Assembly (NCBI RefSeq): GCF_900115845.1
Contig: NZ_FOXX01000006.1
Location: 1 to 64,000 of the forward strand
DNA length: 64,000 nt
From: Priestia endophytica DSM 13796
GTDB taxonomy: Bacteria > Bacillota > Bacilli > Bacillales > Bacillaceae_H
Direction: 5' to 3'
Shown here piece by piece: positions 34,201-43,224 of this stretch (its first letter is position 1; each line of letters starts with the position of its first letter). A model generated the notes under the pieces. The model had not been told where the DNA came from and made no database searches. It saw nothing but the letters and a program-made list of their open reading frames with translations. The translations under genes were made by a program, and so were the position numbers.

Positions 34201-35130
34201 ATGAGTATAACGCAAACAGTTTATGCTTATAACGCTTTTGGACTAAACATATGGAGTGAAGTTCATCTTCCTGAATTACCTTCTGGAGAGTTTGGGGAAG
34301 ATTCAATAGATATATGGATTAAAAAAGGTTCTTTACCAGAAACATGGGTGCAACGAGAAGATCGGAGCCGAGTTGTTGTTGATGGGGATTCTGTTATCTT
34401 TGAGTCATACAAAAACGCTTTCTTTTGTATTACGAAAGGAAGAGAAATTACGGTTGTGCCTTTTGAAGGGGTTGATGAACGTAAAGTAAGGCTTTATCTT
34501 CTTGGTTCGTGTATGGGCATCTTACTTATGCAGCGTAAAGTCATGCCTCTTCATGGAAGTGCAATAGAGATTAATGGGAAAGCTTATGCATTTGTTGGAC
34601 ATTCCGGAGCAGGGAAGTCAACTCTAGCAGCAGCTTTTATCCAAAAAGGCTATAAGTTACTAAGCGATGATGTCATTCCTGTACGCCTATCAAAAGAGCG
34701 AGTGCCAATCGCTTATCCTTCTTATCCACACCAGAAACTTTGGGAAGAAAGTTTAGTTGGATTTGGAATAAATTCAAGTGGCTATCAATCATTGTTTGAA
34801 AGGGAGACAAAGTATGCAGTCCCTGTAAAAGAAAGTTTTTACGATAAGCCCATCCCAATCGGTGGCATTTTTGAACTTGCAAAAGGAAACACAAGTAAAA
34901 TCAGGTTTAAAAAAATTGGAACGTTGGAGAAGTTCCGCGTTTTACTTCAGCATACGTATCGTGATTTCTTAATTGACAGACTTAAGTTAGCCGAATGGCA
35001 TTTCAAACATTCGATGGAAGTAGGGAAAAGAACACCGATTTTTGAACTTAGGCGACCATCAGAAGGATTTACAGCACCAAGGCTTGTAGATGAAATTTTA
35101 AAAGTGATCCAAGAGGAGGAAAAAGAGTGA
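34201..35130 (+). CDS. HPr-kinase-like lasso peptide kinase (K)
   Basis: 309 residues. An HprK-like P-loop domain starts near residue 115: MPLHGSAIEINGKAYAFVGHSGAGKSTLAA with the Walker A GHSGAGKST, then KGYKLLSDDVIPV with the acidic pair that coordinates Mg. In paeninodin-type clusters this enzyme class phosphorylates the hydroxyl of the core's C-terminal Ser, and the core here ends in Ser. The N-terminal part (MSITQTVYAYNAFGLNIWSE) is the usual family extension. ATG 34201 follows GGAGTG by six bases; an in-frame GTG at 34180 lies before the site. It overlaps the B1 gene by GTGA. Confidence 0.9.
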   Translation: MSITQTVYAYNAFGLNIWSEVHLPELPSGEFGEDSIDIWIKKGSLPETWVQREDRSRVVVDGDSVIFESYKNAFFCITKGREITVVPFEGVDERKVRLYLLGSCMGILLMQRKVMPLHGSAIEINGKAYAFVGHSGAGKSTLAAAFIQKGYKLLSDDVIPVRLSKERVPIAYPSYPHQKLWEESLVGFGINSSGYQSLFERETKYAVPVKESFYDKPIPIGGIFELAKGNTSKIRFKKIGTLEKFRVLLQHTYRDFLIDRLKLAEWHFKHSMEVGKRTPIFELRRPSEGFTAPRLVDEILKVIQEEEKE

Positions 35131-35408
35131 GCCCATTATCTCTAAAACATCATGTTGTTCAAGGTGATGGAAATATCGCAAGTGATATGGATCAAGAAAA
35201 AGTCATGCTAAATATTGAAAACGGCAAGTACTATAACTTAGGTAACATTGGTGGAGCAATCTGGGATGAAATAAGTGAAGCAATCTTAGTTGAAGAGCTT
35301 GTTGAAAAACTTCTAAATAAATATGACGTGCAAAGAGATCAGTGCGAAAATCATGTTTTATCTTTTCTTTCACATTTACAGAACGAAAACCTGATTAAAG
35401 TAATGTAA
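35127..35408 (+). CDS. PqqD-like lasso leader-binding protein (B1)
   Basis: 93 residues of RRE (PqqD) fold: MLNIENGKYYNLGNIGGAIWDEI is the recognition core, with a terminal winged-helix (FLSHLQNENLIKVM). It binds the precursor leader through its Pro-Tyr/Trp motif and hands it to B2. GTG overlaps the kinase stop by four bases, a coupled start. In this cluster type B1 and B2 are separate genes. Confidence 0.92.
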   Translation: MSPLSLKHHVVQGDGNIASDMDQEKVMLNIENGKYYNLGNIGGAIWDEISEAILVEELVEKLLNKYDVQRDQCENHVLSFLSHLQNENLIKVM

Positions 35409-35421
35409 AGGAGTGAAGAGA

Positions 35422-35877
35422 GTGAAACTAATCCATAAATTAAAAACATTCTCAAAGCTAGAATGGGAGCAGCAGCTTTTACTTTTAGAAGCTTTCTTTT
35501 ATTTAGGCTATGGACGGTTTTTAAAGAGCCGGCCATTTGCTAAAGTAGCTCCAACGCTAGGTGAGTACATGGAAGAAACGGGAATGATTGAAAATCCTTC
35601 AAATGAGCCTATGCTACGCGATATTTCCTATGCTGTTCATAAAATGAGCAAGTATACTTTTTGGGAAAGTGAATGCTTAGTGAAAGCAATTGCTGCAATG
35701 AAAATGCTCCAGCGTCGAAAGATTGAAAGTACGCTATATTTAGGCACGGGAAAAGATAAAGACGGACGCTTAATCGCTCATGCGTGGCTGCGCAGCGGTC
35801 CGAAATATGTAACAGGAGCAGAAACAATGGAAAACTTCACGATTGTTGGAAAGTTTTCAAGAATCATTAGTGAATAG
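35422..35877 (+). CDS. lasso leader peptidase, transglutaminase-like (B2)
   Basis: 151 residues. Catalytic residues of this family are visible: Cys in WESECLVKAIAAM (about residue 85), His in LIAHAWLRSG (about 121) and an Asp nearby (DKDG, just ahead of it). It cuts the leader after residue 20 so that C can form the ring. GTG 35422 is spaced eight bases from AAAGGAG, whereas GTG 35413 lies within it. Gap to B1 is 13 bases. A terminator follows before the transporter. Confidence 0.92.
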   Translation: MKLIHKLKTFSKLEWEQQLLLLEAFFYLGYGRFLKSRPFAKVAPTLGEYMEETGMIENPSNEPMLRDISYAVHKMSKYTFWESECLVKAIAAMKMLQRRKIESTLYLGTGKDKDGRLIAHAWLRSGPKYVTGAETMENFTIVGKFSRIISE

Positions 35878-35911
35878 TGAAAATCCTTTCTACATTTATA
35901 AGTATCGGAAC

Positions 35912-35939
35912 ATGTTAAACAATGTTTAGCATTTTTTTA
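35912..35939 (+). terminator. terminator between B2 and D
   Basis: ATGTTAAAC and GTTTAGCAT make a nine-pair stem (one G-U) with an AAT loop and seven T. It may cut transcription into two units, or be partial. Confidence 0.65.
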
Positions 35940-35981
35940 TAAAAAATAAAAAAACCTCTAGAAAATGGTGAGGTGAACAAA

Positions 35982-37778
35982 GTGAATGCCTTTCTTTACT
36001 ATATTAAAAGAATGCATCATTTCGCAGGAAAAGGTTTGTATGTGAACGTTGTAGGGCGTGCGATTGTTAGCTTGCTTGAAGGAGCAGGAATATTGCTCCT
36101 TATTCCACTTATTAGTTTTGGAGGTTTTGTGCAAGTTGAGAATGTCTCAGGGAAGATTATGGAGCTTTTTCATTTTCTGACTCGTATTCCCGAATCGTTT
36201 TATTTGCCCCTTGTGTTAGGCTTATATCTTTTTATTGTTGTGGGACAAACCTTTTTACAGCGTTATTTATCAATTCGTGACGCTCGCATTCGTGAAAATT
36301 TCAGCAGACATTTACGATTAGATATATACAGTTCTCTGTTAAATTCAAGATGGAGTTTTTTCTTGCAAAAACGGAAATCAGACTTAGTTAATTTATTAAC
36401 GACAGAGCTTGCGCGCGTACTTGGAGCCATTAATTATTTTCTTCAGCTTTTATCTCATATTATTTTTACCGTTATTCAAATTTGTATTGCGCTCTGGCTC
36501 TCTGCCTGGTTGACGTTGTTTATTTTAGCGTGCGGTCTTGTTATTGGATACTGCTCAAAAAGCTTAATTAAACGATCAAACAAGCTTGGCAAGCAAACAT
36601 CAAAGCTTGGTGAAACCTATATGGCGGGAATCACAGATCAAATCAATGGAATTAAAGATATTAAAAGCAACACATTAGAACATAATCATGTGAACTGGCT
36701 TCAGTCTCTAACAGAAAAAATGAGCGAAGAACAAATCAATTATGTGAAATTAAGATCAGATTCACAGCTTATTTATAAACTATCATCAGCTTGTCTTATT
36801 GCCCTTTTTATCTTTATTTCTCTAAAAACTTTTAGTGCTCAGCAGGATCAGGTTCTGCTTCTTATTTTAATTTTCTCACGCCTCTGGCCAAAGTTTACAA
36901 GCATTCAGTCAAACATAGAGCAAATTGCAGCAAGTATTCCTTCTTGTCGCTTAGTTAGAGAGCTTTTACAGGAATGCCAAAAAGAGAAAGAAAAAGTAGC
37001 GGTTAGCATTGAAACAGAAAACAAAACAGCCATCAAGGGCTCATTTCAATGTCAGAACGTTTCATTTCGCTATAACAAAACGAAAGAAGAATGTGTCTTA
37101 GATAACATCAACTTACATATCCTCCAAAACCAAATTACGGCTATTGTGGGACCTTCAGGGGCAGGGAAGAGTACGTTAATTGATTTGTTAATGGGTCTGA
37201 ACATTCCAGAAAAAGGCGAAGTATTAATTGATGGATCTCCTCTTACAGAAGAGAATCTTTTAGCACTTCGCAACTCGATTAGCTATGTTTCACAAGATCC
37301 GTTTTTATTTAATACGTCGATCCGAGAAAACTTGCTGATGGTGAAAAATACGGCAAGTGATGAAGAGATATGGGAAGCACTTCAATTTTCGCAAGGATAT
37401 GAGTTTGTGAAGGAATTGCCCCACGGGCTTGATACAGTCATTGGAGACAGAGGAGTAAGGCTTTCAGGTGGAGAACGACAGCGTTTGGTTCTAGCAAGAG
37501 CACTACTAAAGAAACCATCTATTTTAATTCTTGATGAAGCAACAAGTGCGCTTGATGTGCGAAACGAAGCGAAAGTAAGCAGGGCAGTGGAAGAATTAAA
37601 AGGGAGGATGACTGTCATTATTATTGCCCATCGTTTATCAACGATTCGCAATGCAGATGCTGTTATTGTCTTAGAAAAAGGAAAAATTGTTCAGCAAGGA
37701 AGTTACACACAGCTGTCAAAGGAGAAAGGACATTTGTTTAACGAACTTCTTCAGAGCCAGGCACAAGCTGTTCAGTAA
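35982..37778 (+). CDS. lasso peptide ABC exporter (D), permease-ATPase fusion
   Basis: 598 residues. The N-terminal half has six membrane segments (TMD, about residues 15-300). The ATPase has Walker A GPSGAGKSTLIDLLMGL (near 385), Q-loop YVSQDPFLFNTSIREN, signature LSGGERQRLVLARALL and Walker B ILDEATSALD with the H-loop IIAHRLS. It exports the mature lasso peptide across the membrane and often gives self-immunity. GTG 35982 follows GAGGTGA by five bases; GTG 35973 is earlier but lacks spacing. The tailoring nucleotidyltransferase starts 16 bases after it. Confidence 0.93.
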   Translation: MNAFLYYIKRMHHFAGKGLYVNVVGRAIVSLLEGAGILLLIPLISFGGFVQVENVSGKIMELFHFLTRIPESFYLPLVLGLYLFIVVGQTFLQRYLSIRDARIRENFSRHLRLDIYSSLLNSRWSFFLQKRKSDLVNLLTTELARVLGAINYFLQLLSHIIFTVIQICIALWLSAWLTLFILACGLVIGYCSKSLIKRSNKLGKQTSKLGETYMAGITDQINGIKDIKSNTLEHNHVNWLQSLTEKMSEEQINYVKLRSDSQLIYKLSSACLIALFIFISLKTFSAQQDQVLLLILIFSRLWPKFTSIQSNIEQIAASIPSCRLVRELLQECQKEKEKVAVSIETENKTAIKGSFQCQNVSFRYNKTKEECVLDNINLHILQNQITAIVGPSGAGKSTLIDLLMGLNIPEKGEVLIDGSPLTEENLLALRNSISYVSQDPFLFNTSIRENLLMVKNTASDEEIWEALQFSQGYEFVKELPHGLDTVIGDRGVRLSGGERQRLVLARALLKKPSILILDEATSALDVRNEAKVSRAVEELKGRMTVIIIAHRLSTIRNADAVIVLEKGKIVQQGSYTQLSKEKGHLFNELLQSQAQAVQ

Positions 37779-37794
37779 AGGGATGGTGAAAGAG

Positions 37795-39045
37795 ATGGAA
37801 AGAAACGGTGAGCTTGATTTATCATTGCTGCCAAGAGAACTAAAAGTGATGTTACATATTTTAAATCATCGAGAAGGAAGTTTAGTCCTAGAACAAAATA
37901 TAGACTGGGACTATTTCTTGCAGCTTGTGATGCATCATCGCATTTATCCATTAGTATATGCAAAATTAAAAGAGCTAAGGGATCCTGCTGTACCTTCATT
38001 TGTAATGGAAATGTTAAAGAGAGAATATCAAAAAAATACGTTTTCAATGCTTCATTTGAGCGCAGAAATGGAGCGGGTGAGCAAACTGTTCAGCCAGCGG
38101 AATATTAAGCTTCTGTTTTTAAAAGGTCCCCCAATTGCCCAGGATATCTACGGAGATATTTCGCTACGAACGTCAAAAGACTTAGATGTATTAATTCAGT
38201 TCGAAGACGTTAAAAAAGCAGAAGATGTTCTAATTGAACTTGGCTATGAAAGAGAAGACCGCTTTTTTTCTCTGGCGAATGAATGGAAATGGCTTCATCA
38301 CCATATTATTTACTTTCATCCCCAAAAAAAGATTCAAGTTGAAATTCACTGGCGTTCACAACCGTTTCCAATGCAACAACCAACATTTAATGAGCTCTGG
38401 GAGCGGAGAAGAAAGAGTAAGCTAACGAGTTCGCCCGTTTATCTCTTAGGGGAGGAAGACCTATTTATTTTTCTTATTGCACATGGAACAAGACATGGCT
38501 GGTTCAGATTGCGCTGGCTCGCTGATGTTGACTATATGATGCGAAGAAAGCAACCATTTAAGAATGTAAAACAACTTCGCTCACGAAAACAATTTAACCT
38601 TGTTGGGCAAGCACTCCTTGTTTCTACTGCTTTTTTTGAAACCCCTATCCCAGAGGAAGCAAAAAGTATTATAGAAGAAAGGCGAGCAAGAGAACTGGCA
38701 AAGCTTGCTGCTCCATGTATGATAGAGATAAGTCAACATTATATTCAGATGGAAATAGAAAGAAAAGAGACCCATAAGGGAAGCATAATTTCCTTATTCC
38801 TTTCTAAACTTTTAAATCTAAAAAATATAATTTTTCAACATTCTTATCTTTATGAAATAAGAACGGTTTCTCAAAGACTACTTCAAGTAGTGAGATTTAT
38901 ATATCCTAAACCTCATGAAGAAGATCAATTAAGACTACCCAAAGCACTCAAAATTCTCTATTTCCCTCTTCGCCCTTATTTATGGATGAAAAGAAAGTCA
39001 GCAAGCTTAGGAAGAGGAAAGTCGAAAAGGTTTGAAAATGTATAA
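37795..39045 (+). CDS. lasso-cluster nucleotidyltransferase family protein (N)
   Basis: 416 residues of the uncharacterised nucleotidyltransferase fold (PF14907 type): LLFLKGPPIAQDIYGDISLRTSKDLDVLIQFED carries the polymerase-beta-like G-x-x-R-x-S-D-D/L-D pattern, and HHIIYFHPQKKIQVEIHWR the second half. In pseudomycoidin a related NTase homologue is thought to act on the phosphorylated C-terminus; here the substrate is inferred from gene order only. The open frame extends far back into the ABC gene in another frame; ATG 37795 (MERNGELDL) with GGTG six bases upstream is taken, ATG 37783 is an alternative. Confidence 0.85.
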   Translation: MERNGELDLSLLPRELKVMLHILNHREGSLVLEQNIDWDYFLQLVMHHRIYPLVYAKLKELRDPAVPSFVMEMLKREYQKNTFSMLHLSAEMERVSKLFSQRNIKLLFLKGPPIAQDIYGDISLRTSKDLDVLIQFEDVKKAEDVLIELGYEREDRFFSLANEWKWLHHHIIYFHPQKKIQVEIHWRSQPFPMQQPTFNELWERRRKSKLTSSPVYLLGEEDLFIFLIAHGTRHGWFRLRWLADVDYMMRRKQPFKNVKQLRSRKQFNLVGQALLVSTAFFETPIPEEAKSIIEERRARELAKLAAPCMIEISQHYIQMEIERKETHKGSIISLFLSKLLNLKNIIFQHSYLYEIRTVSQRLLQVVRFIYPKPHEEDQLRLPKALKILYFPLRPYLWMKRKSASLGRGKSKRFENV

Positions 39046-39071
39046 TAGTAGCTTTTATATATAAATAGCAG

Positions 39072-39121
39072 AGGAATGTCTTATACGCTGTCGGTGTACA
39101 AGATGTTCCTTTTTATCTTTA
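39072..39121 (+). terminator. terminator of the lasso cluster
   Basis: AGGAATGTCTT (39072-39082) pairs with AAGATGTTCCT (39100-39110) with two G-U pairs, then TTTTT. Confidence 0.75.
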
Positions 39122-39345
39122 TATAAGTCATTAGGCTAGCAAGGGAGAGTATAAAGAAAGGGGAAAAAAGTCTATCGCATTATTACAGAGTAAAGGCATT
39201 AACACCAATTTTTTAGTTTTTCTTTAACAAAACAGTGAAAATAATCACTATATGTAAGGAAACCCATTATTCTACAAAAGTTCCCACATAAGAGGAAAAA
39301 GATGCTACAATAAAAAGGCATTTTGAATAATGAGGAGATCTCGAA

Positions 39346-40542
39346 ATGGCACAACACAACGAACTGTATGAGGACTACTTTAATGATTATCGTTTGAAAG
39401 TAACAACATACCTTTATCGGGTCATCGTTGTTTTTTTAGGATTAAGCTGCGCTTGGAATGCGTTCTTCTATCTTTTCCAAGTAGACTTCTCGGGGGCCAG
39501 TTTACCATCCTTTTTAATTTGTTTAGCTCTTTTAATTATGATGGGCAGTTTAAAAAGATATATTGATTTTAAAGCGAGCATCTATCAGCATATGATTCTC
39601 ATTTATTCTGTTGGACTCCTTATTGTGGTATATTTGCAGTCAGGCTACTCTGAAGCCTGGAGCTTTTTCTTACTTCTGCCGATTCTTGCTGGCCTATATG
39701 GAGAAAAGAAGACCCTTTTTTATTATTCATTGATTGGATTAGGACTTCTAACATTCTTCAGTATAAAGCTGCCTAAAAAGAACTATACGGCAGACAGCAT
39801 TGATATTTCAAATCGGATTTTATTATATATTATTTTATCAACGTTAAGCTTTCTCGTACTGCAAACGCTTCATCTTATCTATAGAAGACAAGTAGACCTT
39901 GTGAAAGAATCAACAGAGACAACAATTGAAGAAATTATGAATACGTTTGTTGTGGCAGTAGAGGCAAAGGACGTTTATACGTATGGTCATAGTGAGCGCG
40001 TCAGTCAGTATGCTGTTGCTCTTGCAAGCTCCTTGCCAGATTATCATGAACAAGACTTGAAAAGACTCAGATTAAGCGGACTCCTTCACGACGTTGGGAA
40101 AATTAACGTTCCAGAACATATTTTAATGAAAAAAGATAGACTGCTTGAAAAAGAATATGAAACAATTAAAACCCATTCAACTGTCGGAGCTCAAATAATT
40201 GAGCGAATGAGCCGCCTACAGCTTTTAAAAGCAGGCGTTCTTTATCATCATGAACGATGGGATGGAACAGGATATCCTTCAGGTTTGAAAGGAAGAGACA
40301 TTCCGCTAGATGCTCGGGTTCTGGCTATTGCGGATGCTTTTGATGCGATGACAACGAACCGCTCTTACCGTAAAGGAATCAAATTTGAAGAGGCTTTTTA
40401 TCGTTTAGAGTTAGCAAAAGGAACACAGTTTGATCCTTGGCTTATCGAATCCCTGAAAGACGTAAAGACTCGATTTAGAGAAATCTATGATGGGTTAGAG
40501 TCTGGCCGGAAATATAGAGAGAAAAGAATAGAAGGTTTATAG
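39346..40542 (+). CDS. membrane-bound HD-GYP domain phosphodiesterase
   Basis: 398 residues. Five to six hydrophobic helices in the first 180 residues anchor it, then a short linker leads to HD-GYP: SGLLHDVGKINVPEHIL, HSTVGAQIIERM, YHHERWDGTGYPSGLKGRDIP (the H-H-x-x-x-x-G-x-G-Y-P loop) and ADAFDAMTTNRSYRKG. These enzymes hydrolyse cyclic di-GMP, linking a membrane signal to motility or adhesion. The metal-binding His and Asp are all present, so activity is likely. The membrane part may be a MASE-like sensor; its ligand is unknown. Followed by its own terminator. Confidence 0.9.
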   Translation: MAQHNELYEDYFNDYRLKVTTYLYRVIVVFLGLSCAWNAFFYLFQVDFSGASLPSFLICLALLIMMGSLKRYIDFKASIYQHMILIYSVGLLIVVYLQSGYSEAWSFFLLLPILAGLYGEKKTLFYYSLIGLGLLTFFSIKLPKKNYTADSIDISNRILLYIILSTLSFLVLQTLHLIYRRQVDLVKESTETTIEEIMNTFVVAVEAKDVYTYGHSERVSQYAVALASSLPDYHEQDLKRLRLSGLLHDVGKINVPEHILMKKDRLLEKEYETIKTHSTVGAQIIERMSRLQLLKAGVLYHHERWDGTGYPSGLKGRDIPLDARVLAIADAFDAMTTNRSYRKGIKFEEAFYRLELAKGTQFDPWLIESLKDVKTRFREIYDGLESGRKYREKRIEGL

Positions 40543-40569
40543 GAAGCGGGAATGCGCTTCTTTTTTTAT
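40543..40569 (+). terminator. terminator of the HD-GYP gene
   Basis: GAAGCG pairs with CGCTTC around GGAATG, then eight T. Confidence 0.8.
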
Positions 40570-40733
40570 TGATTTAAGGAAGAGATTGCTAGAATAGGTT
40601 TGCCTTGGAGTGTAAAGAGGTAAAGGAAAGAGTATACCAGTATGATAACCGCTTTTTTAAAAGTCCTCCTGGTGCTAACGAATAATGATATAACTTGCTG
40701 TTGCGGTAAAATAAAAAATGAGGTGAGCGTTTC

Positions 40734-41012
40734 ATGAAAAGTACAGGGATTGTGAGAAAAGTAGATGAACTAGGCAGAGTTGTGTTGCCGAAAGAACTGA
40801 GAAGAACCTTTTCTATTCATGAAAAAGATCCGATTGAGATTTTTATTGATGAAGAAAAGATCATTTTGCAAAAATACAAATCTAACTTGGAATGTATGAT
40901 TACAGGAGAAGTGTCTTCAGATAACAAAGTGTATCCAGGGAATATTGTGCTAAGTGATAAAGGTGCAGAAATATTAAAGAAAGAGTTAGAGGATAAGCTC
41001 CAGGAAAGTTAA
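40734..41012 (+). CDS. AbrB-family transition-state regulator
   Basis: 92 residues, the AbrB/Abh length. The N-terminal swapped-hairpin DNA-binding domain is nearly the AbrB sequence: MKSTGIVRKVDELGRVVLPKELRRT, and the C-terminal multimerisation part has LECMITGEVSSDNKV and LSDKGAEILKKEL. AbrB and Abh repress many growth-phase genes, including antimicrobial clusters, by binding AT-rich promoter DNA. It is close to the lasso cluster, but control of that cluster is inference. GAGGTG precedes the ATG. Confidence 0.92.
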   Translation: MKSTGIVRKVDELGRVVLPKELRRTFSIHEKDPIEIFIDEEKIILQKYKSNLECMITGEVSSDNKVYPGNIVLSDKGAEILKKELEDKLQES

Positions 41013-41033
41013 AATAGTTTGTGTTGTATCGAT

Positions 41034-41073
41034 AAAGAGGAACTGTGGAAGATTCCATAGTTCCTCTTTTTGT
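41034..41073 (+). terminator. terminator of the AbrB-like gene
   Basis: AAAGAGGAACTGTGGAA pairs with TTCCATAGTTCCTCTTT (one G-U) around a two-base loop, then T run. Confidence 0.85.
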
Positions 41074-41084
41074 GTGAAATAGGA

Positions 41085-41450
41085 TTATGAATGGTATTTT
41101 TTCATCATAAAAAATTCTACGAGTGGTAGCGTAACCATACCAAGTGCAAGAACTCCTGCTAATAACGTATTTATTTCCCCTGTTAGGATATCCTCGACTA
41201 AGACGGCAAGGAATAGGAAGAGAAGCAGGAGAAAGTAACTTATTTTAGAGCTTTTTTCAGCTATTTGTCTTTTCTCTTCCTCATTCCTCTCTATTTTTGT
41301 TGTGATGGTGGGAAGATACAGCATAAGTAACATAGAGAAGAAAAGGAATTCGTTAAATCCAATCTTTTCCCCTGTTATAATTTTAAAAATCGTATAAGAA
41401 GTCCCAAGCAGAAAAGCTGTGATGAAAATGATGAAGTTTGTTTTGTTCAT
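41085..41450 (-). CDS. four-helix membrane protein, unknown function
   Basis: 121 residues with four hydrophobic segments (about 4-24, 34-52, 72-88, 95-113) and a charged middle loop (RNEEEKRQIAEKSSK). AGGAGGGGAAA precedes the ATG, an excellent ribosome site, so it is a real gene. No family recognised. Single-gene unit between the AbrB-like gene and the ywr cluster. Confidence 0.6.
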   Translation of the reverse strand: MNKTNFIIFITAFLLGTSYTIFKIITGEKIGFNEFLFFSMLLMLYLPTITTKIERNEEEKRQIAEKSSKISYFLLLLFLFLAVLVEDILTGEINTLLAGVLALGMVTLPLVEFFMMKKYHS

Positions 41451-41532
41451 TTTCCCCTCCTACATAATATTCCATATATAGTATAAAGAAGAAAAACAAG
41501 GTGTGTCAAAGTAGTTTTAAAGAATGAAAGCA

Positions 41533-41567
41533 AAAGAAGCACACTCTCAAAGTGAGTGTGCTTCTTT
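41533..41567. terminator. terminator after ywrA
   Basis: AAAGAAGCACACT (41533-41545) and AGTGTGCTTCTTT (41555-41567) form a 13-bp stem, useful in both directions. Confidence 0.85.
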
Positions 41568-41601
41568 AATTGAATGGTAGATAACAAGTTTTACGAATAG
41601 A

Positions 41602-42141
41602 TTAGAGATGCGGAATAACAAATCCTCCATAAGCAAACGCAGCAATAATCATAAATGCAGGGTGAATTTTAAACTTTCCAAGTGCTAAAAGAGAAATCAG
41701 TGCGATGATTAGCGATTGCCAAATACCAATTGAACCAACTGCATCTTTGATCATATCCCATGTTAGTAAAAGCATCATAATGGCAATTACAGGCTGAACA
41801 AGAAGGGTCATGCCTTTAACAACTTGAGACTGACGATGGCGCTGCATAAGTTTGAGAAGAAGAATAAGAGCAATTGCAGACGGAAAAACGGTCGCAAATA
41901 AGGCAATGAGAAATCCCCACCATCCAAAAACATCGTAGCCAACATATGCCGCAATTTTTGTTGCAATAGGTCCAGGGAGGGAGTTGCCAAGGGCAAGCAT
42001 ATTTGAAAATTCGGCATTTGTGAGCCACTGATAGCGATCAACAACTTCTTCATACATAAGCGGAATGGAAGCAGGACCTCCGCCATATCCAAGTACATTA
42101 GCAATAAAAAAACCTAAAAACAAGCTAAGTAAAAGCATCAT
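41602..42141 (-). CDS. ywrA: chromate transporter, short-chain half (YwrA)
   Basis: 179 residues, the length of B. subtilis YwrA. Five to six helices with NVLGYGGGPASIPLM and ALGNSLPGPIATKIAAYVGY, the CHR signature (G-G-G-P, then N-x-L-P-G-P-I-A-T-K). Two half-size CHR proteins pair to form a full chromate/anion transporter. Its ATG overlaps the stop of the ywrB gene (ATGA), so they are translated together. Confidence 0.9.
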   Translation of the reverse strand: MMLLLSLFLGFFIANVLGYGGGPASIPLMYEEVVDRYQWLTNAEFSNMLALGNSLPGPIATKIAAYVGYDVFGWWGFLIALFATVFPSAIALILLLKLMQRHRQSQVVKGMTLLVQPVIAIMMLLLTWDMIKDAVGSIGIWQSLIIALISLLALGKFKIHPAFMIIAAFAYGGFVIPHL

Positions 42142-42728
42142 ACGGATAGCCCCTTACTTTTTGAATTTTTGTTTTCCCATTTATTTTTTAGTTTAAAATG
42201 CATGGTTCCATAAGCGAGAAAGATGACGATGACAAATGCGGGATGAAGCGCAATTGTTTGGAGAAGAAGGAAGGTGACTATAAAAAGGATACAGCCAAGT
42301 ATTTTTCCTAATCCTTTGACTGCTTTTGCGGCAAATTCGTATGCCATAAGGCCGAGCATTACAGCAATAACAGGCATAACAGCGGAAACCATGCCCGCTA
42401 CAGCGGCTGAGTAGCTTAACACATTCACAACAGTAAGTAAGATGACCATTGAAAGACACGTAGGGAGAATATGAGCGAGCACCCCAACAATTGCTCCGAG
42501 GGTTCCTTTTTCCCTGTAACCTAAATAAGCGGCCATCTTTGTTGCAATAGGTCCTGGTAACGCATTTGCAATGGCTAAAATTTCTCCAAATTCATCATCT
42601 TCAATCCATTTGTAGCGTGAAACCGCTTCATGGCGGATAAGCGGAATAACAGATGGACCTCCCCCAAAGCCCAATATTCCTGTGCGTACCATTGCAACGA
42701 TTAATTCTTTATAAGCATTCACTTTCAT
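42138..42728 (-). CDS. ywrB: chromate transporter, short-chain half (YwrB)
   Basis: 196 residues. GILGFGGGPSVIPLIRHEAV and AIANALPGPIATKMAAYLGY are the CHR signature, in the partner half to YwrA, and the helices are in inverted topology order as expected for a heterodimer. AAGGGGGA precedes the ATG almost directly; GTG 42722 is a better spaced alternative that would drop two residues. It follows ywrC by 19 bases. Chromate export reduces toxic chromate uptake via sulfate routes; the true substrate in Bacillus is not certain. Confidence 0.9.
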   Translation of the reverse strand: MKVNAYKELIVAMVRTGILGFGGGPSVIPLIRHEAVSRYKWIEDDEFGEILAIANALPGPIATKMAAYLGYREKGTLGAIVGVLAHILPTCLSMVILLTVVNVLSYSAAVAGMVSAVMPVIAVMLGLMAYEFAAKAVKGLGKILGCILFIVTFLLLQTIALHPAFVIVIFLAYGTMHFKLKNKWENKNSKSKGLSV

Positions 42729-42747
42729 TCCCCCTTGTTTGCCATTG

Positions 42748-43224
42748 TTATAGCTTCATTCCCATTCTGCTTTTATAGCGTTTAATAAGTGTTTGGCAGT
42801 CAACGCTCACAACGCCTTGCATTGGATAAAGCTTTTCTGTTAAAAAGCGCTCCATTTCTCCGTTGTCTGCAAAAATGCCGTGCATATGAAGTTTGCTTGG
42901 TCCTGTCATATGATACAAACTTGTGACAGCGTGCTCCTCTGAAAGTTGTTCAGCAACTGTTTCTAAATATTGTGGTTCAACTTCCACATTGAAAAAAGCG
43001 GAAACATGGATACCAATCTTAGCTGGGTTAATGATTGCAGTAAACTTTTCAATAACGCCTTTTTCCATCAAGTTATTAATGCGCGCCTGTACAGCAACGC
43101 GCGATAACCCAACTTCTTTGCCGAGATCTGTATAAGAGACTCGGCTATTTTCATGAAGAATAGAGAGGATGGTTTTATCAACATCATCCAAAATTAAATT
43201 AGGTACATGATAATCATAATGCAA
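42748..43224 (-). CDS. ywrC: Lrp/AsnC-family regulator (YwrC)
   Basis: 158 residues, exactly the length of YwrC. HTH in [39 protein letters not shown], followed by the RAM ligand domain ([21 protein letters not shown]). Members sense amino acids or other small molecules. The start is a TTG (43224-43222), nine bases after GAGGTC; nearby ATG codons are out of frame. First gene of the ywrC-ywrB-ywrA operon, divergent from the MFS transporter gene; likely regulates both directions. Confidence 0.88.
   Translation of the reverse strand: MHYDYHVPNLILDDVDKTILSILHENSRVSYTDLGKEVGLSRVAVQARINNLMEKGVIEKFTAIINPAKIGIHVSAFFNVEVEPQYLETVAEQLSEEHAVTSLYHMTGPSKLHMHGIFADNGEMERFLTEKLYPMQGVVSVDCQTLIKRYKSRMGMKL

Noticed and set aside
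37687-37794. N-terminal extension of the lasso nucleotidyltransferase
   Set aside because: Overlaps the ABC transporter in another frame; no ribosome site; family similarity starts after 37795.
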